DNA of 63,614 nucleotides from Flavobacteriaceae bacterium (GCA_021648445.1 JAKISU010000003.1:1-63614); one strand, 5' to 3'; positions 7,872 through 16,966 are shown, counted from the stretch's first letter. Numbers and translations are program-made. Notes: generated by a model not told the origin, from the letters alone.

Positions 7872-9725
7872 TTACTCTACTGTAACAGATTTTGCTAAAT
7901 TTCTTGGTTGGTCAACATTACAATCTCTCATTACTGCAATATAATAAGATAATAACTGTAAAGGAATTGTTGTTAACAAAGGTGTTAATGCCTCTTCAGT
8001 ATCCGGAATCTCAATTACATGATCTGCAATTTCTTTAACTACAGTATCTCCTTCGGTTACTATTGCAATAATTTTTCCTTGTCTAGATTTTATTTCTTGA
8101 ATATTACTAACTACTTTATCATAATGACCTCTATTGGTTGCAATAACAACTACCGGCATTCTATCATCAATTAATGCAATCGGACCATGCTTCATTTCTG
8201 CTGCAGGATAACCTTCGGCATGAATATAAGAGATCTCTTTTAGTTTTAATGCACCTTCTAAAGCAACAGGAAAATTAAATCCTCTTCCTAAATACAAGAA
8301 GTTGGTTGATAATAGATACTTTCTCGCTATTTCTTCAACTTTCGAATCAATCTCTAAAAGTTTCTCTACTTTACTCGGAATGAGCTCCATTTCTTGTAAA
8401 TACATTCTAAAGTCACTACTCGTCATAGTTCCTTTGGCTCTTGCTAATCGTAAAGCTATTAATGTTAATACTGTAATTTGAGTAGTAAATGCTTTGGTAG
8501 AAGCTACACCAATTTCTGGTCCGGCATGTGTATAAGCTCCTGCATCTGATTCTCTACTAATAGAAGATCCTACTACATTACAAACCCCAAATACAAAAGC
8601 GCCTTTAGATTTTGCTAATTTAATTGCAGCTAAAGTATCTGCTGTTTCACCAGATTGAGAAATGGCTATAACAACATCTTTTTCTGTAATAATTGGATTT
8701 CTATATCTAAATTCTGAGGCATATTCTACTTCAACCGGAATTCTTGCAAACTCTTCAAAAATATATTCAGCAACAAGACCTGCATGCCAAGAAGTTCCGC
8801 AGGCAACAATAAGAATACGTTCAGCATTTAAAAAACGTTTCATATTATCTTCTACCCCAGCCATTTTTATAATAGCTTCGTCTCTTAATAGTCTTCCTCT
8901 GAATGTATCTGTAATAGCTCTAGGTTGCTCATGAATTTCTTTAAGCATAAAATGGTCATAACCACCTTTTTCAATCTGTTCAAGGTTCATTTGTAGTTCC
9001 TGTATATCTGCAGCAACTATAGAATCATCATTAATCTTTCTAATTTCAATATCTCTTCCTACTTTTATAATTGCCATTTCTTCATCTTCAAGATAGATAG
9101 CGTCTTTAGTATATTCAAGAAAAGGAGATGCATCGGAAGCAATAAAAAATTCAGTATTATCTTTACCTATTCCAATAGCAATTGGGCTACCTAATTTAGC
9201 TACAACAATTTCATCTGGTTTTTCTATATCGAAAACAGCAATTGCAAAAGCACCAACTACTTCATTGAGTGCAATTTGAACTGCTTTACCCAATTTCACA
9301 TTGTTTTTACTTTTCACCTCTTCAATTAAATTGATAAGTACTTCTGTATCGGTATCACTATTAAAAATATAACCTCTGTTAGTTAATTCTTTTTTTAGGG
9401 TATCATAATTCTCAATAATTCCATTATGAACAATTACTAAATTACCCGATTGGGAAGTGTGTGGGTGAGAATTGACATCATTTGGCACTCCATGTGTTGC
9501 CCAACGCGTATGACCTATTCCTAAATTTCCTTCTTTAGATATTTCTGCATCAACCCTTTCTATCAGGTCACTAACTTTTCCTTTGGTTTTTGAAAGGTTG
9601 ATTTTGCTACCATCAAAAAGCATTATACCGGCACTATCATAACCTCTGTATTCTAGACGCTGCAACCCATTCATAATAATTGGATAAGCATCTCTGTAAC
9701 CTATATAACCTGTAATACCACACAT
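7872..9725 (-). CDS. glmS: Glutamine--fructose-6-phosphate aminotransferase (isomerising)
   Basis: 617 residues, full length. The protein makes glucosamine-6-phosphate from fructose-6-phosphate and Gln, the first step to UDP-GlcNAc for peptidoglycan and lipid A. It begins MCGITGYIG, with Cys2 as the N-terminal nucleophile of the glutaminase domain after Met removal. Other visible features are the glutaminase motif YRGYDSAGI, HTRWATHG and two SIS sugar-isomerase domains (CGTSWHAG; YLGRGFNFPVALEGALKLKE). It ends DQPRNLAKSVTVE, the conserved C-terminal tail. It is the third gene of a minus-strand operon, 28 bases after the DUF4270 gene. No ribozyme-like leader fits in that gap. Confidence 0.98.
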   Translation of the reverse strand: MCGITGYIGYRDAYPIIMNGLQRLEYRGYDSAGIMLFDGSKINLSKTKGKVSDLIERVDAEISKEGNLGIGHTRWATHGVPNDVNSHPHTSQSGNLVIVHNGIIENYDTLKKELTNRGYIFNSDTDTEVLINLIEEVKSKNNVKLGKAVQIALNEVVGAFAIAVFDIEKPDEIVVAKLGSPIAIGIGKDNTEFFIASDASPFLEYTKDAIYLEDEEMAIIKVGRDIEIRKINDDSIVAADIQELQMNLEQIEKGGYDHFMLKEIHEQPRAITDTFRGRLLRDEAIIKMAGVEDNMKRFLNAERILIVACGTSWHAGLVAEYIFEEFARIPVEVEYASEFRYRNPIITEKDVVIAISQSGETADTLAAIKLAKSKGAFVFGVCNVVGSSISRESDAGAYTHAGPEIGVASTKAFTTQITVLTLIALRLARAKGTMTSSDFRMYLQEMELIPSKVEKLLEIDSKVEEIARKYLLSTNFLYLGRGFNFPVALEGALKLKEISYIHAEGYPAAEMKHGPIALIDDRMPVVVIATNRGHYDKVVSNIQEIKSRQGKIIAIVTEGDTVVKEIADHVIEIPDTEEALTPLLTTIPLQLLSYYIAVMRDCNVDQPRNLAKSVTVE

Positions 9726-9753
9726 AGCAATTGTTTTTTGTCTTATACCAATA

Positions 9754-11337
9754 TTAATCGTTATTGATTGTATAAAATATCTCTAATTTTAATCTTTGAG
9801 GATCATTTTCATCTAACAATTTATTCCCTTTTAAAACTACACCTTTAGCTATCCAACTGAAATCATCAATGTTTGTATCGTCTATTACTAAAGGTACATC
9901 AGTTGAATGAAATACTTTAAGTCCAAACTTAACCGGCTTTTCATCATCAGATTTTAAAAATTCTGAAATATAATCTGTAATTCTAAACTTATATTTTATT
10001 GGTTTATTGTCTTCATCTCTTTCTAAAACGCCTCCAATACCTCCGACTTGAACTTCTGTAATAACATCTAATATTTGAGAGTTATCATCGTAATTATATA
10101 GTAATAATTGATCAGGCACTTTTTCTTGCGTAAAACTATTATCATCTAAATACAAGGTAAGATTAGCTTCATTAATGAGCCAATTTTTATCTCTCATTTC
10201 ATTTATAGCATCATCGCTAAGAAGTAGTTCTACAACACCCATTGAACCTGAAGCACCTTGAATGTATAACTTATCTTCTCCATTAATAAGATCAGGACTT
10301 ACAAAACGTTCGTTTATGCTAGCTAATGATCCTAAATAATCTCTATTGTACTGATTCGCTCTTATTCCGCTTAAAGGGAAAATCATTGTCTGTTTTGTCC
10401 GAACTGGTACATCTGTATCATCAGTATCTCCATCATTATTTAAATCTGTATCAGTCTCGTCTGTTAAAATCGTATTTGTATAATAAATTCTTACATTAGC
10501 ATTAGACATTGCTAATGCCATTAATGATCCATCCTTGTTAACATCTTCTTCAGCTTTAATAATAATACCTCTAAAAAAATCAATAAAACTATCTCTTGAA
10601 TCTAATACACCTGTGTTTTGCTGATTGATAAAATTATTCCTAAAAAAGACTGTATCTAATGACATTTTAATTGAGGGAATACTATTTTCAGCTTTTATAG
10701 TATCTGTATCATCAACTGTATTTGAATCATCATCTAAAAACCTTCTCTTTACATATAATACGGTATCATTTCTTTCAGGATTAAATAATTGAGAATACAA
10801 AAGTGTTTTTTCATTATATGTCTCATTAGAATAATATTTTTTGTTTTTTGTAGGGTCTAATGGCTCTAAGGCATTTAAAAATGTTCCAGATTCATACACT
10901 GAAATGTTATATTCAGTTTCTTGATTGCCAAATATAGAATCTAATTTAAATTGTGGTTTTCCGTCACTATAATTATCCTCTCTTGTTGCATAATATGGTA
11001 TATCTAATATTACCGCATCTATAGATACATTATTACCAAAATCAGTTGAAGTTGGCAAACCTAATTGACTTACAAATAATGTTTTGATATATCCGAAATT
11101 ATCATCTTCGAGAATTCCTAACAAGTATTCAGGAATACCATCAACTCTTGATGATTCAACATTTTTATTGTAAGCAATTACTTCAAAAATTGTATCGCTA
11201 GTTGCAAACTCATTATTATCAACAAGCCCAACACCGATATTTTCGAAATCTCTTTCGCAGGCTATTACACTAAGTAAAACAAGGCTAAGTAAACCAATAT
11301 ATTTTACACTGTTTACAATTTTTTTTGTCATAAACAT
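9754..11337 (-). CDS. DUF4270-type lipoprotein
   Basis: 527 residues with a lipoprotein signal peptide ending LLSVIAC, followed by ERDF, so probably lipid-anchored with acidic +2/+3 residues that favour surface or outer-membrane sorting in Bacteroidota. The body matches what I know of DUF4270: an early GVGLVDNNEFATSDTIFEV, many Asp/Asn-rich beta segments, and a C-terminal region ending LEIFYTINND. An Asp-rich stretch (DTDLNNDGDTDDTDV) may bind Ca2+. It sits between a glgA-like gene (21-base gap) and glmS (28-base gap), a conserved flavobacterial arrangement. The function of the family is unknown; a link to envelope or polysaccharide metabolism is only suggested by the context. Confidence 0.82.
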   Translation of the reverse strand: MFMTKKIVNSVKYIGLLSLVLLSVIACERDFENIGVGLVDNNEFATSDTIFEVIAYNKNVESSRVDGIPEYLLGILEDDNFGYIKTLFVSQLGLPTSTDFGNNVSIDAVILDIPYYATREDNYSDGKPQFKLDSIFGNQETEYNISVYESGTFLNALEPLDPTKNKKYYSNETYNEKTLLYSQLFNPERNDTVLYVKRRFLDDDSNTVDDTDTIKAENSIPSIKMSLDTVFFRNNFINQQNTGVLDSRDSFIDFFRGIIIKAEEDVNKDGSLMALAMSNANVRIYYTNTILTDETDTDLNNDGDTDDTDVPVRTKQTMIFPLSGIRANQYNRDYLGSLASINERFVSPDLINGEDKLYIQGASGSMGVVELLLSDDAINEMRDKNWLINEANLTLYLDDNSFTQEKVPDQLLLYNYDDNSQILDVITEVQVGGIGGVLERDEDNKPIKYKFRITDYISEFLKSDDEKPVKFGLKVFHSTDVPLVIDDTNIDDFSWIAKGVVLKGNKLLDENDPQRLKLEIFYTINND

Positions 11338-11358
11338 AAAATTATTTTATTGTTATTT

Positions 11359-12165
11359 TTATAAAACTTCGGTAAGGTAAAAATTAGAATATGCCTCTTT
11401 ATAATCTTCAGGAGATTGAAATTCTAAAACAGGAATTTGTTTTTCATCAATATGTTTTTCAATTTCATCAGGAATATTTTCGCTTCCTTTTATAACAGCA
11501 TCAGAATTTTCTATAGCAATTTTTATAAGGTTAGTATGACTTGCTTTTGATAAAGAATTTAACTTATCTTCAGGTATGGCATCATATTTTATTTTTTCTA
11601 CTAAACTATTTCCAATAGTACCATCAAAACCATTATTATAGATTGAAGTAACTATTTTACTATTAGAGAATAAAGAGTCATTTTTATAATATTCTCTAAG
11701 ATATAATGGTAATAAAGAAGCCATCCATCCATGAACATGAATAATATCAGGTGACCAATTCAGCTTTTTTACTGTTTCAACAACTCCTTTAGCAAAGAAT
11801 ATAGCACGTTCATCATTATCTTTAAATAACTTTCCATCTTCATCAGTATATAATGCTTTACGCTTAAAATACTCATCATTATCAATGAAATATACCTGCA
11901 TTCTTTCTTTAGGAATTGAAGCGACTTTAATAATCAAAGGCATATCCATATCATTGATTATCAAATTCATTCCCGACAAACGAATCACTTCATGTAATTG
12001 ATGTCTACGCTCATTAATCACTCCAAATCTTGGCATAAAAATACGGGTTTGTGCCCCACTATTATGCATCTTTCTAGCCACTTCAAATGAGGTGCTAGCT
12101 GTTTCTGTTTCAGGCAAATAAGGAACTACCTCAGAGGATACATACAATATTCTCTTATCTTTCAC
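11359..12165 (-). CDS. Glycogen/starch synthase-like protein (N-terminal GT5 domain only)
   Basis: 268 residues from a GTG start. It matches the N-terminal Rossmann domain of GT5 glycogen synthases: RILYVSSEVVPYLPETE near the start, IFMPRFGVINERRHQ, and PDIIHVHGWMASLLPLYLREY. Full GlgA is about 480 residues; the C-terminal GT-B half with the ADP-glucose site is missing, and such short forms are widespread in flavobacteria next to panC. An ordinary glycogen synthase reaction is therefore doubtful. It heads the operon with the DUF4270 gene and glmS, and is divergent from panC. Confidence 0.85.
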   Translation of the reverse strand: MKDKRILYVSSEVVPYLPETETASTSFEVARKMHNSGAQTRIFMPRFGVINERRHQLHEVIRLSGMNLIINDMDMPLIIKVASIPKERMQVYFIDNDEYFKRKALYTDEDGKLFKDNDERAIFFAKGVVETVKKLNWSPDIIHVHGWMASLLPLYLREYYKNDSLFSNSKIVTSIYNNGFDGTIGNSLVEKIKYDAIPEDKLNSLSKASHTNLIKIAIENSDAVIKGSENIPDEIEKHIDEKQIPVLEFQSPEDYKEAYSNFYLTEVL

Positions 12166-12189
12166 ACGTTTTAATTTTATGATATTAAA

Positions 12190-12230
12190 TTAATTATAAA
12201 ATTTCCTTTTGAGAATTTAATTATAAAATT
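12190..12230. repeat. Short direct repeat in the glgA-like leader
   Basis: TTAATTATAAAATT occurs at 12190-12203 and again at 12217-12230, 27 bases apart. It is A/T-rich and may be fortuitous. Confidence 0.4.
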
Positions 12231-12235
12231 CATTA

Positions 12236-12248
12236 ATGCTCGTTTCAT
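12236..12248 (-). repeat. Partial copy of the ATGAAACGAGCAT leader element upstream of the glgA-like gene
   Basis: The minus strand reads ATGAAACGAGCAT, identical to the first 13 bases of the leader repeats at 29757, 35659 and 41539. Like them it is oriented towards a downstream gene. The rest of the element is not conserved here. Confidence 0.5.
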
Positions 12249-12273
12249 AAATCCATCTAAATATAAGAATATG

Positions 12274-12281
12274 CAAAATTA
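12274..12281 (-). promoter_or_regulatory. TAnnTTTG -7 box for the glgA-DUF4270-glmS operon
   Basis: The minus strand reads TAATTTTG followed by C, an exact consensus match about 110 bases before the GTG start. It implies a leader of about 100 bases that includes the direct repeat and the ATGAAACGAGCAT element. Confidence 0.5.
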
Positions 12282-12353
12282 CGAATTTTTACTTAGATTT
12301 AAACTTTAAATACTAAGTTTACGTGCTTTTAACACTATTATAACATCTATTAA

Positions 12354-13196
12354 ATGAAGGTTTTCTACAAAAATAAATCTTTACAGGAGAGTTTAACAAA
12401 TTTAAAAAGGAGTGCTTCAATAGGTTTTATACCTACTATGGGTGCTTTACACAAAGGTCATTTGTCTTTAATTAAAAAAGCCAGCACTGAAAATAAAATT
12501 ATTGTCGTAAGTATTTTTGTGAATCCTACTCAATTTGACAAAAAAGAAGATTTAATCAATTATCCGAAAACACTCGAAAATGATCTTGCATTACTAAGAA
12601 CTGTAAATTGTGATATCGTATTTGCTCCCACAGTAGATGAAATTTATAATGGCAATGCCATTGCTTCGCATTTTGATTTCGACGGACTTGAATTTCAAAT
12701 GGAAGGGAAGCATAGAAAAGGGCATTTTGATGGTGTAGGCACAATAGTTAAAAGATTCTTTGAAATAGTTAAACCTCATAAAGCTTATTTTGGTGAAAAA
12801 GATTTTCAACAACTACAAATCATTAAAAAATTGGTAGACAAGCACAACATTCCTGTTCAAATTATTGGTTGTAAGATCTTTAGAGAAGATGATGGTTTGG
12901 CAATGAGTTCTCGTAATGTAAGACTTACTAAAGTTCAAAGAAAAGAGGCACCTTTTATTCACAAAACTTTAAAGAAGGCAAAAGAAAAATTTAAAGAGTA
13001 TTCTATTTCCGAAATCGTTAAATGGGTTGAAAATGAATTTGAAAAAAATGATGTTTTAAACTTAGAATATTTTGAAATTTCCAATATTAAAAACCTTAAA
13101 TCTGCTAAAAGAAAAAGTAAAAAGGCAATATATAGAGGTTTTATAGCTGTATTTGCAGGAAATATCAGACTTATTGATAATATAGCTTTAAATTAG
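12354..13196 (+). CDS. panC: Pantothenate synthetase (pantoate--beta-alanine ligase)
   Basis: 280 residues, normal length. The protein joins pantoate and beta-alanine with ATP to make pantothenate for CoA. Motifs: the nucleotide-binding PTMGALHKGHLSLI at about residues 28-41, FVNPTQFDKKEDL, the pantoate site region GKHRKGHFDGVGT, FGEKDFQQLQIIK, and the KMSKS-like MSSRNVRL. It is divergent from the glgA-like operon. panD, which often follows panC in flavobacteria, is absent; the next gene is a membrane protein driven by a -7 box overlapping the panC end. Confidence 0.97.
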   Translation: MKVFYKNKSLQESLTNLKRSASIGFIPTMGALHKGHLSLIKKASTENKIIVVSIFVNPTQFDKKEDLINYPKTLENDLALLRTVNCDIVFAPTVDEIYNGNAIASHFDFDGLEFQMEGKHRKGHFDGVGTIVKRFFEIVKPHKAYFGEKDFQQLQIIKKLVDKHNIPVQIIGCKIFREDDGLAMSSRNVRLTKVQRKEAPFIHKTLKKAKEKFKEYSISEIVKWVENEFEKNDVLNLEYFEISNIKNLKSAKRKSKKAIYRGFIAVFAGNIRLIDNIALN

Positions 13197-13205
13197 TTAT
13201 TTTTG
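13174..13205 (+). promoter_or_regulatory. Promoter: TTG-21-TATTTTTG, upstream of the flippase-like gene
   Basis: The -7 box TATTTTTG (13198-13205) matches TAnnTTTG exactly, with a TTG 21 bases upstream at 13174-13176. It overlaps the panC stop and sits 27 bases before the GTG start of the next gene. Confidence 0.65.
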
Positions 13206-13231
13206 CAGGCTTATTGTAACAACAATTTCTA

Positions 13232-14203
13232 GTGAATAAAAAAACTAAAAAAACCCTTTTCATACTACTCCCTGTTGCTTTAGGTATTGGTTTGATCTGG
13301 TATTTTTTAGCACAATTAAGTGCTAAAGATAAAACTGACATTATAAATTCCTTTAAATCGGCCAACTACTGGTGGGTTTTATTGTCTTTGATTTTTGGAA
13401 TTTTAGGGCATTTATCAAGAGCATATCGTTGGCAATTTATGTTAGAACCTTTAGGTTATAAGCCAAAATTCGCCAATAGTACAATGACTGTTTTAATAGC
13501 CTATTTAGTAAACTTAGGTATTCCTAGAGCTGGAGAAATAGCTCGGGCAACTGCAATTTCTAAATATGAAAATATTCCTTTTGAAAAAGCTTTCGGTACT
13601 ATAGTGGCTGAGCGTGTTGCAGACGTAATTATGTTATTTTCAATTATATCAATCGCATTTGTTTTACAGGCAGATTTGATAAAAAGCTATATTTTTAAAG
13701 AAGGTGATTCAAGTAAATTTACAACTGTTATTTTCTTAATTTTACTAGGAGCATTAGGATTTCTTGCATTTAAATTATTACAAAAAGCCCAGAAAGGTTT
13801 TTTATTAAAGGTTAAAATATTTGCAAACGGTTTATTAGAGGGTGTGATTAGTATCTTTAAAATGAAAAAAAAGTGGGCTTTTATTTTCCATACGGTATTT
13901 ATTTGGGTTATGTATATATTAATGTTTTATGCAGTTACTTTCGCTTTACCTGAAACTACTAATTTACCGTTTGAAGCCATTATAGTTGGTTTTGTTGTTG
14001 GTGCATTAAGTATCGCATTAACGAATGGTGGTTTGGGCACTTTTCCTGTTTTTGTAGCAAGTGCTTTAATTTTATACAATGTTCAAGAAAACCCTGCCAA
14101 AGCTTTTGGATGGATCATGTGGACAGCTCAAACTTTAATGATCATTCTTTTTGGAGGATTATCATTTTTCTTTTTACCTATTTATAATAGAAATAAAGCA
14201 TAA
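13232..14203 (+). CDS. YbhN/UPF0104-type membrane protein (lysylphosphatidylglycerol synthase transmembrane-like)
   Basis: 323 residues from a GTG start, with about eight membrane segments. Family features include the early segment SRAYRWQFMLEPLGYKPKF, the polar motif NLGIPRAGEIARATAISKYENIPFEKAFGTIVAERVAD, and the C-terminal GGLGTFPVFVASALILY. These match the flippase-like membrane domain of MprF/YbhN proteins without the soluble transferase domain. A role in moving lipids across the inner membrane is likely by family, but the substrate is unknown. The stop overlaps the start of the next gene (TAATG), suggesting translational coupling to the GYDIA GHMP kinase. Confidence 0.85.
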   Translation: MNKKTKKTLFILLPVALGIGLIWYFLAQLSAKDKTDIINSFKSANYWWVLLSLIFGILGHLSRAYRWQFMLEPLGYKPKFANSTMTVLIAYLVNLGIPRAGEIARATAISKYENIPFEKAFGTIVAERVADVIMLFSIISIAFVLQADLIKSYIFKEGDSSKFTTVIFLILLGALGFLAFKLLQKAQKGFLLKVKIFANGLLEGVISIFKMKKKWAFIFHTVFIWVMYILMFYAVTFALPETTNLPFEAIIVGFVVGALSIALTNGGLGTFPVFVASALILYNVQENPAKAFGWIMWTAQTLMIILFGGLSFFFLPIYNRNKA

Positions 14204-15168
14204 TGCAATCTTTTTACAGTAACGGTAAATTATTAATTACAGGCGAATATGTTGTCCTTGACGGAGCTGAAGCATTGGCAGTTCCTACACGATTTGGACA
14301 AAACCTTACTGTTCAAAAATTAAATATAAATCCCACCCTTTCGGGGAAGTTAGGAGGGGAACTAATTTGGGAAAGTTTTACAGATAAAAATGAACTGTGG
14401 CTTCAGGTAGAATTTGACTTACCAAAATTAAGAATTATCAGTGCAACTTTTGATGCAACAAGTGATGGAGGAAATGACTCTTTGGCCGAAAATCTTCAAA
14501 ATATTTTATTTGAAGCTAAAAAATTAAACCAAGAATTCCTTTTAAATCAGCAAGATTTCTATATAAAATCTAAGTTGACTTTTCCAAGAAATTGGGGATT
14601 AGGTTCTTCGTCAACATTAATAAACAATATTGCGCAATGGGCAAAAGTTGATACTTTTCAATTGCAATTTAATACTTTTGGCGGTAGTGGTTATGATATT
14701 GCTTGTGCTAAAAATGACAGTCCAATTTTATACAAATTAACAGATAAAAAACCATCATTCAAAAGTGTTGCCTTTAATCCAAATTTTAAAGAACAACTCT
14801 ATTTTGTGCATTTGAATAAAAAACAAAACAGTCGTGAAGGTATTGCTGCTTATAAAAAATTTAAGAAAAATAATATCACTGCTGTGGATGAAATCTCACA
14901 GCTAACGCATCAAATTAGTAATTGCACTTCATTGACAAATTTTGAAGAATTACTGATTGAACATGAAAGGATTATTTCAAAAATTATCAATCAAGAGCCA
15001 ATTCAGAAACAACTATTTTCAGGTTATTTCGGACAAACTAAAAGTTTAGGAGCTTGGGGTGGTGATTTTATCTTAGCAACAGGTAATAATGATACGCCCA
15101 ACTATTTTAAGCAAAAAGGATTTAAAACTATTATTCCATATTCAGATATGATATTATGCAAAAAATAG
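14203..15168 (+). CDS. GYDIA-type GHMP kinase
   Basis: 321 residues. GHMP-superfamily features: FYSNGKLLITGEYVVLDGAEALAVP at the N terminus, the phosphate-binding loop PRNWGLGSSSTL at about residues 126-137, and the GSGYDIACA motif for which the subgroup is named. Its substrate is not established as far as I know. Because the window encodes mevalonate kinase and diphosphomevalonate decarboxylase but no recognisable phosphomevalonate kinase, this protein is a candidate for that step; this is inference. It overlaps both neighbours, the flippase-like gene upstream and, by 13 bases, the flavoprotein gene downstream, so the three form a tight operon. Confidence 0.85.
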   Translation: MQSFYSNGKLLITGEYVVLDGAEALAVPTRFGQNLTVQKLNINPTLSGKLGGELIWESFTDKNELWLQVEFDLPKLRIISATFDATSDGGNDSLAENLQNILFEAKKLNQEFLLNQQDFYIKSKLTFPRNWGLGSSSTLINNIAQWAKVDTFQLQFNTFGGSGYDIACAKNDSPILYKLTDKKPSFKSVAFNPNFKEQLYFVHLNKKQNSREGIAAYKKFKKNNITAVDEISQLTHQISNCTSLTNFEELLIEHERIISKIINQEPIQKQLFSGYFGQTKSLGAWGGDFILATGNNDTPNYFKQKGFKTIIPYSDMILCKK

Positions 15169-16367
15169 TAATCATTGGCGGTGGTGCAGCAGGTTTTTTT
15201 GCAGCAATTACCTGTACTGAACACAATCCAACTGCTAAAATAATCATCCTTGAAAAAGGCAACCAAGTTTTACAGAAAGTAAAGGTTTCAGGTGGTGGAA
15301 GGTGTAATGTTACTCATGCTTGTTTTGACCCAAAAGAATTGACAAAATTCTATCCAAGAGGAAAAAAAGAATTATTGGGTCCGTTTCATCAATTTATGAC
15401 CGGTGATACTATGTTATGGTTTGAAGAACGAAGCGTTCCATTGAAAATTGAAGCCGATAACAGGGTTTTTCCACAATCTAATTCATCTCAAAGCATCATT
15501 GATGTTCTGATGGAAGAAGTCGAGAAAAACAAAATTATCCTAAAGCTAGGACATCGTGTTGAAGACATTGAAAAAGGTGATGAACAATGGAAAATTAGTA
15601 CTAATAAAGAAGAATTTATTGCAGATAAAATTTTGATAGCTTCAGGCAGTAATACCAAAATTTGGGAGCTCATATCAAATCTAGGTCACACTATAGTTCC
15701 TCCTGTTCCATCTTTATTTACTTTTAAAATAAATGATGTTCGTATTAAAGAAATTCCCGGTATTTCAGTACCAAATGCAACTGTTTCGCTAATCGATTCA
15801 AAATTTGAAAGTAACGGATCATTATTGATAACCCATTGGGGAATAAGCGGACCAGCTGTTTTAAAATTATCAGCATTTGGCGCATTATTTTTAGCTGAAA
15901 AAAATTACCAATACAGTGTAAAAGTAAACTGGCTATCTAAACCATTGTCAAGCGTATTAAATAAACTAAAAATCCTAAAAAAAGAAAATCCTAAAAAGCA
16001 ACTCATTGTAAAATCTGTTTTTAAAGACATTCCTAAACGCTTATGGGAACAATTAGTATTAGCTTCTGAAATAAAACAAGAACAACGTTGGGCAGACATT
16101 TCTAACAAACGATTAGATAATTTAGCAAATCAATTGACCAATACTATCTTTAATGCTTACGGAAAAGCAACTTTTAAAGAAGAATTTGTTACTGCCGGTG
16201 GAGTTGACCTTAAAGAAATTAATTTTAAACGTTTTGAAAGTAAAATTCACCAAAACCTCTTCTTTGCCGGTGAAGTGTTGAATATTGATGCTGTTACAGG
16301 TGGATTTAACTTTCAAAATGCGTGGACTAGTGGTTATATTGCAGGGAAATCAATGTCCTTACCCTAA
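15156..16367 (+). CDS. HI0933/BaiN-type NAD(P)/FAD-dependent oxidoreductase
   Basis: 403 residues. The N-terminal FAD-binding Rossmann motif is IVIIGGGAAGFFAA at about residues 4-17. The family signature VKVSGGGRCNVTH follows at about 43-55. An inserted domain (FPQSNSSQSIIDVL onwards) comes next, and the C-terminal FAD-binding end is FFAGEVLNIDAVTGGFNFQNAWTSG. Proteins of this family are flavoproteins of mostly unknown substrate; the name 'aminoacetone oxidase' is used for some, and BaiN acts on bile-acid intermediates, but neither can be assumed here. It overlaps the GHMP kinase gene by 13 bases. Confidence 0.93.
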   Translation: MQKIVIIGGGAAGFFAAITCTEHNPTAKIIILEKGNQVLQKVKVSGGGRCNVTHACFDPKELTKFYPRGKKELLGPFHQFMTGDTMLWFEERSVPLKIEADNRVFPQSNSSQSIIDVLMEEVEKNKIILKLGHRVEDIEKGDEQWKISTNKEEFIADKILIASGSNTKIWELISNLGHTIVPPVPSLFTFKINDVRIKEIPGISVPNATVSLIDSKFESNGSLLITHWGISGPAVLKLSAFGALFLAEKNYQYSVKVNWLSKPLSSVLNKLKILKKENPKKQLIVKSVFKDIPKRLWEQLVLASEIKQEQRWADISNKRLDNLANQLTNTIFNAYGKATFKEEFVTAGGVDLKEINFKRFESKIHQNLFFAGEVLNIDAVTGGFNFQNAWTSGYIAGKSMSLP

Positions 16368-16433
16368 CCCTTCTCCAGAGGAGAGGGAATTAGTACAGAT
16401 TAAAATTTAATATAGAAAACAATTGCGTCCCAA

Positions 16434-16546
16434 TGCTTCGAGAGCGGCAATGCTAAGTGTCATTCAGAACAAAGCGTAGCGGAGTGAAGAATCTCATTAA
16501 GCTAACATATAGATTATTTGAAACCCTGAAATAAATTCAGGGTGAC
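16434..16546. repeat. REP-like intergenic repeats between the flavoprotein gene and arsC
   Basis: Two elements typical of flavobacterial intergenic repeats. One is GTCATTCAGAACAAAGCG...GAAGAATCTC-like sequence. The other is the hairpin CCCTGAA-ATAAA-TTCAGGG at 16524-16542 followed by TGACGC. They lie between convergent genes and could also act as a terminator. Confidence 0.65.
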
Positions 16547-16549
16547 GCA

Positions 16550-16966
16550 TCAAGCGAATTTCTCCTGATAAAACTTATAAAAATCTCTTTTAATCTCATT
16601 ACGAATTCTTCTAAAATCACTATAAATTTCTTCCTCAGTCCCGATAGCATCAGCAGGGTCATCAAAACCAATATGAATATGATGTCTTACTTTTCCACTA
16701 AATGTAGGGCAACTTTCTTTTGCACCACCGCAAACGGTAATTACATAATCAAATTCTTCATTTAAAAATTCATTAACTTTTTTAGGATAGTTCGTACTTA
16801 AATCGATTCCTATTTCGTTCATCACAACAATTGCTTTTGGGTGTACTTCGTTGCTAGGTTCTGTTCCTGCTGAATGTACTTCCATTGATGAATCAAACGA
16901 TTTTAAAAAGCCTTCAGCCATTTGACTTCGACAAGAGTTTCCGGTACATAGGATTAATGTTTTCAT
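16550..16966 (-). CDS. arsC: Arsenate reductase, low-molecular-weight phosphatase type
   Basis: 138 residues, the usual length for thioredoxin-coupled ArsC. The protein reduces As(V) to As(III). The P-loop CTGNSCR (Cys7 to Arg13) is at the N terminus, and the redox pair is Cys79 and Cys86 in CGGAKESCP. DDPADAIGTEEE carries the conserved Asp-Pro. It is the last gene of a minus-strand operon with arsR, an arsN1-like acetyltransferase and a DUF6428 gene. No As(III) efflux pump (ArsB/Acr3) is in this cluster. Confidence 0.93.
   Translation of the reverse strand: MKTLILCTGNSCRSQMAEGFLKSFDSSMEVHSAGTEPSNEVHPKAIVVMNEIGIDLSTNYPKKVNEFLNEEFDYVITVCGGAKESCPTFSGKVRHHIHIGFDDPADAIGTEEEIYSDFRRIRNEIKRDFYKFYQEKFA

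Noticed and set aside
9726-9753. Possible glmS ribozyme or riboswitch upstream of glmS
   Set aside because: Only 28 bases separate glmS from the upstream gene, too short for such an element.
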